Program-made: the position numbers and the translations under genes | The notes under the pieces: model-generated | What the model saw: the letters and a program-made list of their open reading frames with translations, nothing else | Database searches by the model: none | Told to the model about the DNA's origin: nothing | Source of the DNA: Gramella sp. MAR_2010_147 | Lineage (GTDB): Bacteria > Bacteroidota > Bacteroidia > Flavobacteriales > Flavobacteriaceae | Direction of reading: 5' to 3' | Assembly: GCF_900105135.1 (NCBI RefSeq) | Contig: NZ_LT629741.1 | Location: 186,001 to 250,000 of the forward strand | Length of the DNA: 64,000 bases | In this document: piece by piece, positions 33,843 through 42,432 of the stretch | Position numbering within the stretch: the stretch's first letter is position 1 | Layout of the letters: each line of letters opens with the position of its first letter

Positions 33843-35006
33843 TCAGTTTTTAAAAATCCTGGTTCCTTCACCCGGTGATACACTTATTGCGTCTAATTGG
33901 ACATTGAATTTCTGATAATAGGCAGCAGAAACTTCTTCGATATAATTCTTTATTTTATCTTTCTTTATGAGATTTATGGTACATCCTCCAAAGCCCCCTC
34001 CCATCATTCGGGAACCATAAATAAATTCTTTATCTCTGGAATAATCAACTAGAAAATCCAATTCAGGACAGCTTACTTCATAATTATGTTGAAGCCCTTC
34101 ATGCGAGGTATACATCAGTTCTCCAAAGCTTTTAAGGTTTCCAGACTTAAGAGCATTTGCAGCAGCCAGAACCCGCTCATTTTCCTTTAAAACATATAAA
34201 CATCTTTCATACATTTTGCCTGTGAGCTTCGCTTTATACTTATCCAGCAATTCAAAGCTTAGATCTCTTACCGATTTTATTTCAGGCTTTTCTTTTTGAA
34301 TAATATGTATTGTCGCTTCACATTCTTCCCTTCGTGAATTATAGTCACTATCAGCCAGGTTATGAGAAACATTGGTATTTAGAAGTAATAACTGACAATC
34401 TTTAAAATCTGCAGGAATAAATTCGGCTTCCAGACTTCTGCAGTCAAGCAAAATTATATGATCCTCTTTACTCATTACAGACGAAAACTGATCCATGATC
34501 CCGCAATTGGAACCTACAAAATTATTTTCGGCTCTTTGCGATAACTTTACTATATCAAGATCTTCCAGTTGAAGTTGAAAAAGTTCATTTAATCCGCTCG
34601 CAATACCGCATTCTAGAGCTGCAGAAGAACTTATTCCTGCGCCTACGGGAAGCCTGCTTTCTATAATACAGTCAAAACCTTCAATTTGAGCACCGCTATT
34701 GAGAAATTCCTGAACTACTCCAAAAATATAATCTTCCCAGCCTGAAGTTTTCTGGAAATCCTTATCTAAATGAAATTCAAAGCCTTTTTTAAAAGTATCA
34801 CTATAAATGCGACAAAAATTCTCTGTATGGTTTTTCTGAAATTTCAGAACTATTTTTTTATCGATGGCGGTTGGTAGCACATAACCCTCATTATAATCTG
34901 TATGTTCTCCAATAAGGTTGATGCGGCCAGGAGATTCCACGATGATCTCATAATCGTTATTTTCAAAAACTGCAGGTTTTGATGAAAAGGCTCTAATATT
35001 GGTCAA
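33843..35006 (-). CDS. galK: Galactokinase
   Basis: A GHMP-family kinase of about 387 residues. Signatures: SPGRINLIGEHTDYNEGYVL (substrate loop), LPVGAGISSSAALECG (ATP-binding loop), and MGGGFGGCTINLI (C-terminal loop). It phosphorylates alpha-galactose at C1. No ATG fits the N-terminus. TTG at 35006 is preferred because the earlier TTG at 35033 belongs to a TACATTTG promoter box. First gene of galK-galT-lacI; a palindromic operator lies 11 bases before the promoter box, on the side shared with the NUDIX regulator. Confidence 0.94.
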   Translation of the reverse strand: MTNIRAFSSKPAVFENNDYEIIVESPGRINLIGEHTDYNEGYVLPTAIDKKIVLKFQKNHTENFCRIYSDTFKKGFEFHLDKDFQKTSGWEDYIFGVVQEFLNSGAQIEGFDCIIESRLPVGAGISSSAALECGIASGLNELFQLQLEDLDIVKLSQRAENNFVGSNCGIMDQFSSVMSKEDHIILLDCRSLEAEFIPADFKDCQLLLLNTNVSHNLADSDYNSRREECEATIHIIQKEKPEIKSVRDLSFELLDKYKAKLTGKMYERCLYVLKENERVLAAANALKSGNLKSFGELMYTSHEGLQHNYEVSCPELDFLVDYSRDKEFIYGSRMMGGGFGGCTINLIKKDKIKNYIEEVSAAYYQKFNVQLDAISVSPGEGTRIFKN

Positions 35007-35030
35007 GGTTAATTTTTTTGTATTGTAATT

Positions 35031-35038
35031 CAAATGTA
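35031..35038 (-). promoter_or_regulatory. Candidate -7 promoter box for galK-galT-lacI
   Basis: Minus-strand TACATTTG matches TAnnTTTG exactly, 24 bases before the preferred TTG start of galK. Confidence 0.5.
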
Positions 35039-35043
35039 ATAAA

Positions 35044-35056
35044 TGTATAATTTACA
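35044..35056. promoter_or_regulatory. Candidate operator of the NUDIX-type regulator, galK side
   Basis: TGTATAATTTACA is an inverted repeat (TGTA and TACA arms, TGTAT-N3-TTACA in the longer form) lying between the galK promoter and the NUDIX regulator gene. A near-identical palindrome precedes the TIM-barrel gene at 35854. A second half site TGTAA lies at 35035-35039. Confidence 0.5.
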
Positions 35057-35067
35057 TTCATTTTTTA

Positions 35068-35098
35068 TTTGAACAAATTTTCATATTCTCTATCTTTA
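35068..35098 (+). promoter_or_regulatory. Candidate promoter of the NUDIX regulator gene
   Basis: TTTG at 35068-35071 and TATCTTTA at 35091-35098, spaced 19 bases, agree with the Bacteroidetes pattern TTTG-N17-23-TAnnTTTG (one mismatch). The gene starts 18 bases later. Confidence 0.5.
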
Positions 35099-35116
35099 TC
35101 AAAATTTCAATAAAAA

Positions 35117-35821
35117 ATGACTCAGGTTACTAAAGACCTATACCAGGTAAAGGAAAAAATGTACGTAGCAACAGATTGTATCATTTTTGGCTTTCATGAA
35201 GGAAAATTAAAATTACTGGTATTTAAAAGGAGGGTAGCCCCCTTACAGGGAGAATGGTCATTAATTGGGAGTTTTGTTCAGCTAGATGAAGACCTTGAGG
35301 TAGCAGGGCAACGGGTTTTAAATGAGATTACCGGCCTTGAAAATGTATTTATGCAGCAGCTTAGAACATACGGAAAAAAAGATCGTGATCCCGGTTATCG
35401 TTGTATTTCAGTTGCACAATATGCTTTGATTAGAATAGATGAATATGATGAGAAACTGGTAGAAGAGCATGGAGCACACTGGTATGAAATAGAGAATTTA
35501 CCTTCGCTGATATTGGATCACAACGATATGGTTCAGGATGCTTTACTCCAGCTAAAACAAAATGCCAGGTATAAACCTATTGGTTTTGAACTGCTACCTG
35601 AAAAATTTACTATTCCACAACTACAAAGCTTATACGAAGCTATTTATCAGCGGGAGCTGGATGCCAGAAATTTCAGAAAAAAGGTTTTGTCGCTAAATGT
35701 TCTGGAAAAGCTGGAAGAAAAAGACAAATCTACAAGTAAAAGAGGAGCATTCCTTTATAAATTCAATTACGAGAATTATCAGAAACTTTTAAAATCGGGT
35801 TATAACTTCGAAATAGCCTGA
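35117..35821 (+). CDS. NUDIX-domain transcriptional regulator (NrtR/AraR type)
   Basis: A 234-residue protein with an N-terminal NUDIX-fold domain (TDCIIFGFHEGKLKLLVFKR, EWSLIGSFVQLDEDLEVAGQ) and a C-terminal winged helix (FTIPQLQSLYEAIYQRELDARNFRKKVL in two parts). The NUDIX box lacks the catalytic REXXEE core (it reads EVAGQRVLNEITGL), so it is probably a sugar sensor rather than a hydrolase. In Bacteroides, AraR is such a regulator for arabinose. Divergence from galK and a shared palindrome make this a likely regulator of the galactose genes and of the two genes downstream. Confidence 0.85.
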   Translation: MTQVTKDLYQVKEKMYVATDCIIFGFHEGKLKLLVFKRRVAPLQGEWSLIGSFVQLDEDLEVAGQRVLNEITGLENVFMQQLRTYGKKDRDPGYRCISVAQYALIRIDEYDEKLVEEHGAHWYEIENLPSLILDHNDMVQDALLQLKQNARYKPIGFELLPEKFTIPQLQSLYEAIYQRELDARNFRKKVLSLNVLEKLEEKDKSTSKRGAFLYKFNYENYQKLLKSGYNFEIA

Positions 35822-35853
35822 ACCGGGTTTAGAAATATTTTCTGATTAATAAT

Positions 35854-35866
35854 TGTAATATTTACA
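35854..35866. promoter_or_regulatory. Candidate operator of the NUDIX-type regulator, TIM-barrel side
   Basis: TGTAATATTTACA is a perfect palindrome (TGTAA-N3-TTACA) 8 bases before the -7-like TAATTTTA (35875-35882) of the next gene. It repeats the palindrome seen before galK at 35044. Confidence 0.5.
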
Positions 35867-35896
35867 TTTATTATTAATTTTAGAAAAATATATTCT

Positions 35897-36793
35897 ATGG
35901 CTGATAAGATCAACAGACGAAAATTGCTTAAAAACCTGAGCCTTGGAGCCGGACTATTAAGTCTTACGGGCGCCTCAGGACTCGTAGCCTCCATTTCAAA
36001 AACACCGTATTTTTCAAAAGAGCTATGGTATTCAGGTAAAATAAATCATTCTGTTTGTCGCTGGTGTTACCAGAATATTCCACTTCAGGAGTTTGCAAAA
36101 GCCTGTTCAGAAATGGGGATTCAGGCAATAGACCTTTTAAAACCTTCAGAATGGAACATCGTGGAAAAGGAAGGCCTGGTTTGTTCCATGGCTACCGACG
36201 ATTTTGCCAGTATTACCGAAGGTTTTAATGATCTTAAGAATCATGGTCAGCTTCAGGAAAAATATAAAGGACTCATTAAAAAGGCTTCTGAACATAAGAT
36301 CAAAAATGTGATCTGCTTTTCTGGAAACCGGAATGGGATGGATGATGAAACCGGAATTATCAATAGTATTAAGGGTCTTACTCCACTTTTAGAATATGCA
36401 CAGGATCTTAATGTGAATCTGGTAATGGAGCTCCTTAATAGTAAGGTAGATCACGATGATTATATGTGCGATCATACCGAATGGGGCGTTAAACTAGCCA
36501 AAAGACTCGATCAGCCTAATTTTAAACTTCTATATGATATTTACCATATGCAGATTATGGAGGGCGATGTTATACGAACTATTAGAGAAAATCATAAATA
36601 CATTAATCATTACCATACAGGTGGGAATCCCGGTAGAAATGAAATAAATGATTCTCAGGAACTCAATTATTCTGCTATCATGGAAGCGATCTACGAAACA
36701 GGATTTGACGGATTCGTCGCCCAGGAATTTATTCCAACCTATGAGGATCCTTTAGATGCTTTAAGGGAGGGGATACAAATCTGTGATATTTAA
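35897..36793 (+). CDS. Tat-exported TIM-barrel sugar isomerase/epimerase-like protein
   Basis: A 298-residue protein with a twin-arginine signal (NRRKLLKNLSLGAGLLSLTG) and an AP-endonuclease-2/hydroxypyruvate-isomerase-like TIM barrel: CRWCYQNIPLQEFAKACSEMGIQAIDLL in parts, NLVMELLN with the metal glutamate, LLYDIYHMQIMEGD, and YHTGGNPGRNE. The closest named family is hydroxypyruvate isomerase, but a secreted copy points to another substrate, perhaps a keto-sugar. It sits between the NUDIX regulator and a secreted glycosidase, so it may process a sugar released outside. Specificity unknown. Confidence 0.82.
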   Translation: MADKINRRKLLKNLSLGAGLLSLTGASGLVASISKTPYFSKELWYSGKINHSVCRWCYQNIPLQEFAKACSEMGIQAIDLLKPSEWNIVEKEGLVCSMATDDFASITEGFNDLKNHGQLQEKYKGLIKKASEHKIKNVICFSGNRNGMDDETGIINSIKGLTPLLEYAQDLNVNLVMELLNSKVDHDDYMCDHTEWGVKLAKRLDQPNFKLLYDIYHMQIMEGDVIRTIRENHKYINHYHTGGNPGRNEINDSQELNYSAIMEAIYETGFDGFVAQEFIPTYEDPLDALREGIQICDI

Positions 36794-36813
36794 CCAGAAC
36801 TATAATTTGAATT

Positions 36814-39393
36814 ATGAGACTAAAAATAAATTTTGGCCTGCTTTTTTTTGCTTTAATTCTACTGAATTCGGCAGTAACTGCTCAAAACAATAATGAAAAA
36901 GATGTCTTTGTAGATGAGGATGGTGTGATGCGATGGGGAGGGACTAATGAGGAAGTTCATGGTTTTGGTGTGAATTATTCAACGCCGTTTGCACATGCAT
37001 ACCGGTCTGCACAAAAGAAAGGTCTGGATATTAAAGCAGAAATAGATAAGGATATCTATCATTTTTCAAGATTGGGTTTTGATGTTTATCGTCTGCATGT
37101 CTGGGATACCGAAATTAGCGATGAAGAAGGAAACCTTCTGGAAAATGAGCATTTAGAGACTTTTGATTATTTGTTGAATGAATTAAAAAAGCGAAATATT
37201 AATTTTGTAATTACTCCCATTGCTTATTGGGGAAATGGCTGGCCGGAGCCTGATGAGGATACACCGGGATTTTCAAATAAATATGGTAAAGAGGGAAGCC
37301 TGACCCATCCTGATGCGATCAAAGCCCAGCAAAACTATTTAGAACAGTTTCTTAATCATGTAAACCCATATACCGGTGTAGCTTATAAGAATGAGCAGAA
37401 CCTGATCGCTTTTGAAATTAGCAATGAACCACATCATCGTGGAACCCCCACAGAAGTGAAAAGTTTTATTAATAAAATGGTTTCGGCTATGCGTAAAACA
37501 GGTACTAAAAAACCTGTTTTTTACAATGTAAGTCATAGTGTGCAACTTGCAGAAACCTATTTCACCTCAAATATTGATGGAGGAACTTTCCAGTGGTATC
37601 CAACCGGATTGGGATTCCAGAAAGAATTGGAAGGGAATTTACTTCCCAATGTGAATGATTATAATATTCCTTTCAATGATGTAATTGAAAAGAATAACAA
37701 AGCCAAACTGGTCTATGAGTTTGATGCGGCAGATGTGAATAAATCATATATGTATCCAGCCATGGCCCGAAGTTTTCGGGAAGCAGGAATCCAGATCGCT
37801 ACACATTTTGCGTATGACCCTACATTCCTGGCTTATGCCAATACCGAGTATAATACGCATTATATGAATTTGAATTGTACTCCGCATAAAGCATTAGCGT
37901 TAATGATTGCTTCAAAAATATTTCATGAAGTTCCTATGAGAAAAGATCTGGGAACTTATCCGGAAAACCTCAAATTTGGGGATTTCACGATCAGTTATGA
38001 GGGGGACGTAGCAACCTATAATTCCGGGGATATATTCATCTACACAAATACGAATTCAATTCAACCAAAAAAGGTTTCGGAATTGAAAAAGATTGCCGGT
38101 CACGGGAATTCTGAGATCGTAAAATATAAAGGGAAAGGAGCTTACTTTTTGGATAAACTGGAGGATGGTGTTTGGAGACTGGAAGTGATGCCAGATCCAA
38201 TTCTTATTAAAAACCCTTTTGGAAGCAATAGTCTTGAAAAGACAGTTTCGGTAATTAGCTGGAAAGAAAATCTAATAGCGCTGAATATAGATGAGCTTGG
38301 AGATAATTTTGAAATTTCAGGATTAAATAAAGGGAATAATACTTCCCTGGAAGCTGAAGGCAATGCTTTTAAAATAAAACCGGGATCTTATTTAATAACA
38401 GCCGCTGGAAAGGATGTTGATATTTCTACTTATAGTGATCGCTTTAATTTTGATATTAAAGCTTTTGAAGCCCAGGAAAGCACGGTAGATAAAACTTATT
38501 TGGTGCATAAACCAGTTCAGATTATAAGCGTTGGAAATGATCTAGAGCTAAAAGCAACGCTGGTTTCAAATAATGAAATGGAGAAGGTAGAAGTCTGGCT
38601 GAAAAATGGGAATACTTATGAATCTGTTGAGCTGAATGCGGATAATAACTATGATTATTTAGTAAAAATTCCAGAAAATCTCTTAAATCATGGGTTTCTG
38701 GAGTATAGAATCATTGTTTCTACAGAGGATGGTAAAACTACATTTCCGGGTGGAGTAGAGGGGAGTCCTGAGGACTGGGATTTTCATTCAGATGCTACAT
38801 ACAAAACCAGAATTCTGGAGAAAGATGCGCCAATTTCTCTTTTTAATGCCTCAACCGATGTAGATAATATGGTTATAGGCTGGTCTCCAAAAAACAACCT
38901 TGTTCCAGTAAACGAAAATGAAGCGGAATTTCAGGTAAGTATTGACAGTTTGTTCCAGGAAGATGTTGAAAATAAAAATGCGAAACCTATTTATGATTAC
39001 TCTTTCAGATACAATTTTCAGAATAAACTTGGAAAAAGAACAATTTCCGATAAACAGAAATTAGTGATTACCGGAAGTTCTCTTGGCGAAAATTCGGAAA
39101 AAATGATGATCGCTTTGGTAATGAAAAACGGGGCTTCTTTTGGAAAGTTAATTCAGCTAACAGATGAGATCCAGGAAATAGAGATAGCTCTGGAAGATCT
39201 TAAACCGGTAAAAACGGTAACACTGCCAAGACCTTATCCTGGCTTTTTACCGTATTATTTTGATCATTCATATTCAGGTAACCTAAAGATAGAAGATGTT
39301 GAAAGTCTACAGTTCTCTATTGGTCCCGGAATTGAGAAGGAAAATCTTCAAAAGCCTCATGCGATCGGAATTCGAAGTGTAAGATTAGAGTAA
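36814..39393 (+). CDS. Secreted clan GH-A glycoside hydrolase, multidomain
   Basis: An 859-residue protein with signal peptide (ending AVTAQ). Residues about 30-390 form a GH-A type TIM barrel (GH5/GH2-like). ISNEPHH gives the acid/base E205, and LVYEFDA gives the likely nucleophile E302; FDVYRLHVWD and FVITPIAYWGNGWPEP are barrel strands. The rest (about 390-859) has beta-rich segments and probable carbohydrate-binding or sandwich domains, ending in IGPGIEKENLQKPHAIGIRS. I cannot assign a GH family number. Context (galactose locus, TIM-barrel neighbour 20 bases upstream) suggests a beta-galactosidase or galactan-active enzyme. Length is greater than a plain GH5. Confidence 0.82.
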   Translation: MRLKINFGLLFFALILLNSAVTAQNNNEKDVFVDEDGVMRWGGTNEEVHGFGVNYSTPFAHAYRSAQKKGLDIKAEIDKDIYHFSRLGFDVYRLHVWDTEISDEEGNLLENEHLETFDYLLNELKKRNINFVITPIAYWGNGWPEPDEDTPGFSNKYGKEGSLTHPDAIKAQQNYLEQFLNHVNPYTGVAYKNEQNLIAFEISNEPHHRGTPTEVKSFINKMVSAMRKTGTKKPVFYNVSHSVQLAETYFTSNIDGGTFQWYPTGLGFQKELEGNLLPNVNDYNIPFNDVIEKNNKAKLVYEFDAADVNKSYMYPAMARSFREAGIQIATHFAYDPTFLAYANTEYNTHYMNLNCTPHKALALMIASKIFHEVPMRKDLGTYPENLKFGDFTISYEGDVATYNSGDIFIYTNTNSIQPKKVSELKKIAGHGNSEIVKYKGKGAYFLDKLEDGVWRLEVMPDPILIKNPFGSNSLEKTVSVISWKENLIALNIDELGDNFEISGLNKGNNTSLEAEGNAFKIKPGSYLITAAGKDVDISTYSDRFNFDIKAFEAQESTVDKTYLVHKPVQIISVGNDLELKATLVSNNEMEKVEVWLKNGNTYESVELNADNNYDYLVKIPENLLNHGFLEYRIIVSTEDGKTTFPGGVEGSPEDWDFHSDATYKTRILEKDAPISLFNASTDVDNMVIGWSPKNNLVPVNENEAEFQVSIDSLFQEDVENKNAKPIYDYSFRYNFQNKLGKRTISDKQKLVITGSSLGENSEKMMIALVMKNGASFGKLIQLTDEIQEIEIALEDLKPVKTVTLPRPYPGFLPYYFDHSYSGNLKIEDVESLQFSIGPGIEKENLQKPHAIGIRSVRLE

Positions 39394-39468
39394 TATCCAG
39401 TTATCAATAAATTATTATCAATAAAGATTTCTCACTCCGCTACGTTATAAATGACAATTTTTAGAAAC

Positions 39469-39499
39469 AAAAAAGGCTTCCAAACTGGAAGCCTTTTTT
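39469..39499. terminator. Bidirectional Rho-independent terminator
   Basis: AAAAAAGGCTTCC and GGAAGCCTTTTTT form a perfect 13-bp stem with loop AAACT, between the convergent glycosidase and ribonucleotide reductase genes. T runs exist on both strands. Confidence 0.85.
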
Positions 39500-39516
39500 A
39501 CAATTAACACATAAAA

Positions 39517-42072
39517 TTAACCACATTTAGAAGAACCACAGTCCTTGCAGGTTAAGCATCCTTCCTGATAGATCAGGTTGGAAGAATTACAATTGGTACA
39601 TTTCTCTTTTTTGGCAACAGTTCCATCGGCGATAAAACGTTTTAATGCTCTTACTACACCATTTTTCCATGTATTGATAGATTCACTGTCCAATTGAAGA
39701 CTGTTAATAAGATCTACCACATTGTCTATAGACATTCCATGGCGCAGTGTACTGGAAATTAGTTTGGCATAGTTCCAGAATTCAGGATTAAACTTATGAG
39801 AAAGACCTTCAATAGTGGTTTTATAACCTCTTTTGTTTTCGTACTGGAAATCATAGCGAGAAGTTCCGTCTTCGTTTCTGGCTTTAATAATATAACCTTC
39901 GGTAACCCATCTTGGGATTAAAATACCTTCTTCATCATCAGCAAAACCGGTAAAAATCTCATAAGGACGACCATCTACAAGACCTATGAACGCAATCCAT
40001 TTATCTTTGTTGTTTTGGAAACGTACCACATCTGCAGTTAATACATCAGGTCTTTTTAGAGGAAATGATCCCGGAGTCTGTTCTGCTTCTTCTTCCTTCT
40101 TTTCATCGTTAGAGATAAGAACTCCAGATCGTGAACCGTCACGATAAACCGTCACCCCTTTACAACCTGCTTCCCAGGCTTCAAGATATAATTTACCAAC
40201 AAGATCTTCACTTGCATCGTTGGGCAGGTTAATGGTCACACTAATAGAATGATCTATCCATTTTTGAACTGCTCCCTGCATTTTCACCTTGCTTAACCAG
40301 TCTACATCATTGGAAGTGGCCTGGTAGTATGGTGATAGTTTAACCAGTTTATCAAGTTCTTCCTGAGAGTAATTTTCATTTGTATCATGACCCTTAGCTT
40401 TCATCCACTCTTTGAAACGGTGGTGAAAAACAACATATTCTTCCCATGAATCTCCAACTTCGTCTACAAAGTCTACCCTTGCATCCTTATCGTTTGGATT
40501 TACTTTTCTTCTTCTTTTATAAACAGGTAAGAATACAGGCTCGATCCCAGAACTGGTTTGCGTCATTAAACTGGTAGTTCCAGTAGGAGCGATGGTTAGA
40601 AGAGCGATGTTTCTTCTACCATATTCCAGCATATCATAATAAAGCTTTTCATCAGCTTCTTTCAGTCTTAATATGAACGGATTGTCTTTTTCTCTTTCTG
40701 AATCAAAAATCGAGAAAGCACCTCTTTCTTTTGCGGTATCTACTGAAGCTCTATAAGCAGCAAGCGCAATATTTTTATGAATATCTACAGAAAAGTCTAT
40801 TCCTTCCTTGCTTCCGTATTTGATTCCCAATCCTGCAAGCATATCACCTTCAGCAGTAATGCCAATTCCGGTTCTTCTTCCTTCGTAAGCTTTTTTACGA
40901 ATATTCAGCCATAAGTTTTTCTCAACGGCTTTTACCTCTTCATTTTCAGGATCTGCATCAATTTTTGCCAGAATATTATCGATCTTTTCTAATTCTAGGT
41001 CAATGATATCATCCATAATTCTTTGTGCAGCACCAATATGTTTTTTGAAGAGCTCATAGTTGAAATGTGCTTTTTCAGTAAACGGCTCTTCTACATAAGA
41101 GAAAAGATTGATCGCTAATAAACGACAGGAATCATAAGGACATAGTGGGATCTCACCACATGGGTTGGTAGAAACCGTTTTATAACCAAGATCATCGTAA
41201 CAATCTGGAACCGACTCATTAATTACGGTATCCCAGAAAAGAATTCCCGGCTCTGCAGATTTCCACGCGTTATGAACGATCTTTTTCCAAAGCTTATCAG
41301 CTTCAATATCTTTTGAAAACTTAGGGTCTTTACTAAAGACTGGATACGTCTGCGTATAATTACCGTTATTCTTAACAGCTTTCATGAATTTATCATCGAT
41401 CCTAACCGAAACATTGGCTCCTGTAACTTTGCCTTGTTCCATTTTAGCATCGATAAAATCCTCCGCATCTGGATGATTAATAGATACTGATAACATCAGT
41501 GCTCCACGACGTCCATCCTGGGCAACTTCTCTGGTTGAATTTGAATAACGCTCCATGAATGGAACTATTCCTGTTGAAGTTAATGCAGAATTCTTCACTG
41601 CCGATCCTTTTGGACGTATATGAGAAAGGTCATGACCAACTCCGCCACGGCGTTTCATTAGCTGTACCTGTTCCTGATCTATTTTCATGATCCCACCGTA
41701 AGAATCTGAAACCCCATCGTTTCCAATTACAAAACAATTAGAAAGAGATCCTACCTGGTAAGGATTACCAATACCGGCCATTGGGCTACCCTGAGGTACG
41801 ATATATTTAAAATTCTTAATAAGGTTAAAAACTTCATCCTCACTCATCGGGTTTGGATATTTTTTTTCAACCCTGGCAATTTCTTTTGCGATACGCCTGT
41901 GCATATCATCTGGAGTTTGTTCGTAAATATTCCCATCAGAATCTTTGAGGGCATATTTGTTTACCCAAACTCTGGCAGCAAGATCATCTCCCTTGAAGTA
42001 TTTTAGAGATGCTTCATAAGCCTGTTCCTGGGTATAAGTGTGTGGAACGACTGGTTTTTCTTGTACAGGCAT
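39517..42072 (-). CDS. nrdJ: Adenosylcobalamin-dependent (class II) ribonucleotide reductase
   Basis: An 851-residue RNR. NPCGEIPLCPYDSC gives the conserved active-site cysteine and CGEIPL motif, and IAPTGTTSLMTQTSSGIEP the effector and active-site segment. The N-terminal region handles substrate (GSPMAGIGNPYQVGSLSNCF in parts, carrying the first cysteine). The C-terminus is a zinc-ribbon-like CTNCNSSNLIYQ, CLTCKDCGSSKCG, as in many B12-type enzymes. It makes deoxynucleotides without oxygen using a cob(III)alamin radical, so the cell needs vitamin B12. No separate small subunit gene is present. Single gene with a hairpin terminator at 39469. Confidence 0.95.
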   Translation of the reverse strand: MPVQEKPVVPHTYTQEQAYEASLKYFKGDDLAARVWVNKYALKDSDGNIYEQTPDDMHRRIAKEIARVEKKYPNPMSEDEVFNLIKNFKYIVPQGSPMAGIGNPYQVGSLSNCFVIGNDGVSDSYGGIMKIDQEQVQLMKRRGGVGHDLSHIRPKGSAVKNSALTSTGIVPFMERYSNSTREVAQDGRRGALMLSVSINHPDAEDFIDAKMEQGKVTGANVSVRIDDKFMKAVKNNGNYTQTYPVFSKDPKFSKDIEADKLWKKIVHNAWKSAEPGILFWDTVINESVPDCYDDLGYKTVSTNPCGEIPLCPYDSCRLLAINLFSYVEEPFTEKAHFNYELFKKHIGAAQRIMDDIIDLELEKIDNILAKIDADPENEEVKAVEKNLWLNIRKKAYEGRRTGIGITAEGDMLAGLGIKYGSKEGIDFSVDIHKNIALAAYRASVDTAKERGAFSIFDSEREKDNPFILRLKEADEKLYYDMLEYGRRNIALLTIAPTGTTSLMTQTSSGIEPVFLPVYKRRRKVNPNDKDARVDFVDEVGDSWEEYVVFHHRFKEWMKAKGHDTNENYSQEELDKLVKLSPYYQATSNDVDWLSKVKMQGAVQKWIDHSISVTINLPNDASEDLVGKLYLEAWEAGCKGVTVYRDGSRSGVLISNDEKKEEEAEQTPGSFPLKRPDVLTADVVRFQNNKDKWIAFIGLVDGRPYEIFTGFADDEEGILIPRWVTEGYIIKARNEDGTSRYDFQYENKRGYKTTIEGLSHKFNPEFWNYAKLISSTLRHGMSIDNVVDLINSLQLDSESINTWKNGVVRALKRFIADGTVAKKEKCTNCNSSNLIYQEGCLTCKDCGSSKCG

Positions 42073-42432
42073 ATAAATGAGATTTTTAAGTTAGAAATTC
42101 GATTTCGAGTGGTATAAAACTAAACAAAGATTTGAGACAATTAACAAATCCTTTAGAAAAAGTTATCAAGAAAAATATGTTAATTAGCTTTAAATCAGTA
42201 GTTTAAATATTTACTAACAATAAAAAGTTGACAAATATTGAAAATTTTAATTTTTATACTTGAATTTTTCTGTTTGAAACATATCGATGGAAATTGATTG
42301 GAATTCCAAGCGAAAACTGCGAAAATGTATAAAGCCTTAAGAAAGGAAGTGGTAGCATTCAAAAAAAAGAGGCTCCGCTTTATGCGGAGCCTTCTTTGAA
42401 TTAACACCTATGAAAATTCAAAATAAAAAGGT
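42073..42432. other. Intergenic region upstream of nrdJ
   Basis: About 360 bases without a gene. It is AT-rich and holds the amylase terminator (42371-42391). No cobalamin riboswitch box (GCCACTG), tRNA or exact TAnnTTTG box was seen. The nrdJ promoter must lie here but could not be located. Confidence 0.6.
42371..42391 (-). terminator. Rho-independent terminator of the sus/amylase operon
   Basis: GGCTCCGC and GCGGAGCC form an 8-bp perfect stem around TTTAT. On the minus strand it is followed by TCTTTTTTTT. It lies 42 bases after the amylase stop codon. Confidence 0.85.

Noticed and set aside
42195..42407. Open frame of 70 codons on the minus strand between nrdJ and the amylase gene
   Set aside because: It runs through the amylase terminator hairpin, is AT-rich with no recognisable domain, and begins inside the hairpin region, so it is likely chance.
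42073..42432. Cobalamin riboswitch before nrdJ
   Set aside because: No B12-box-like sequence or suitable stems were seen in the upstream region.
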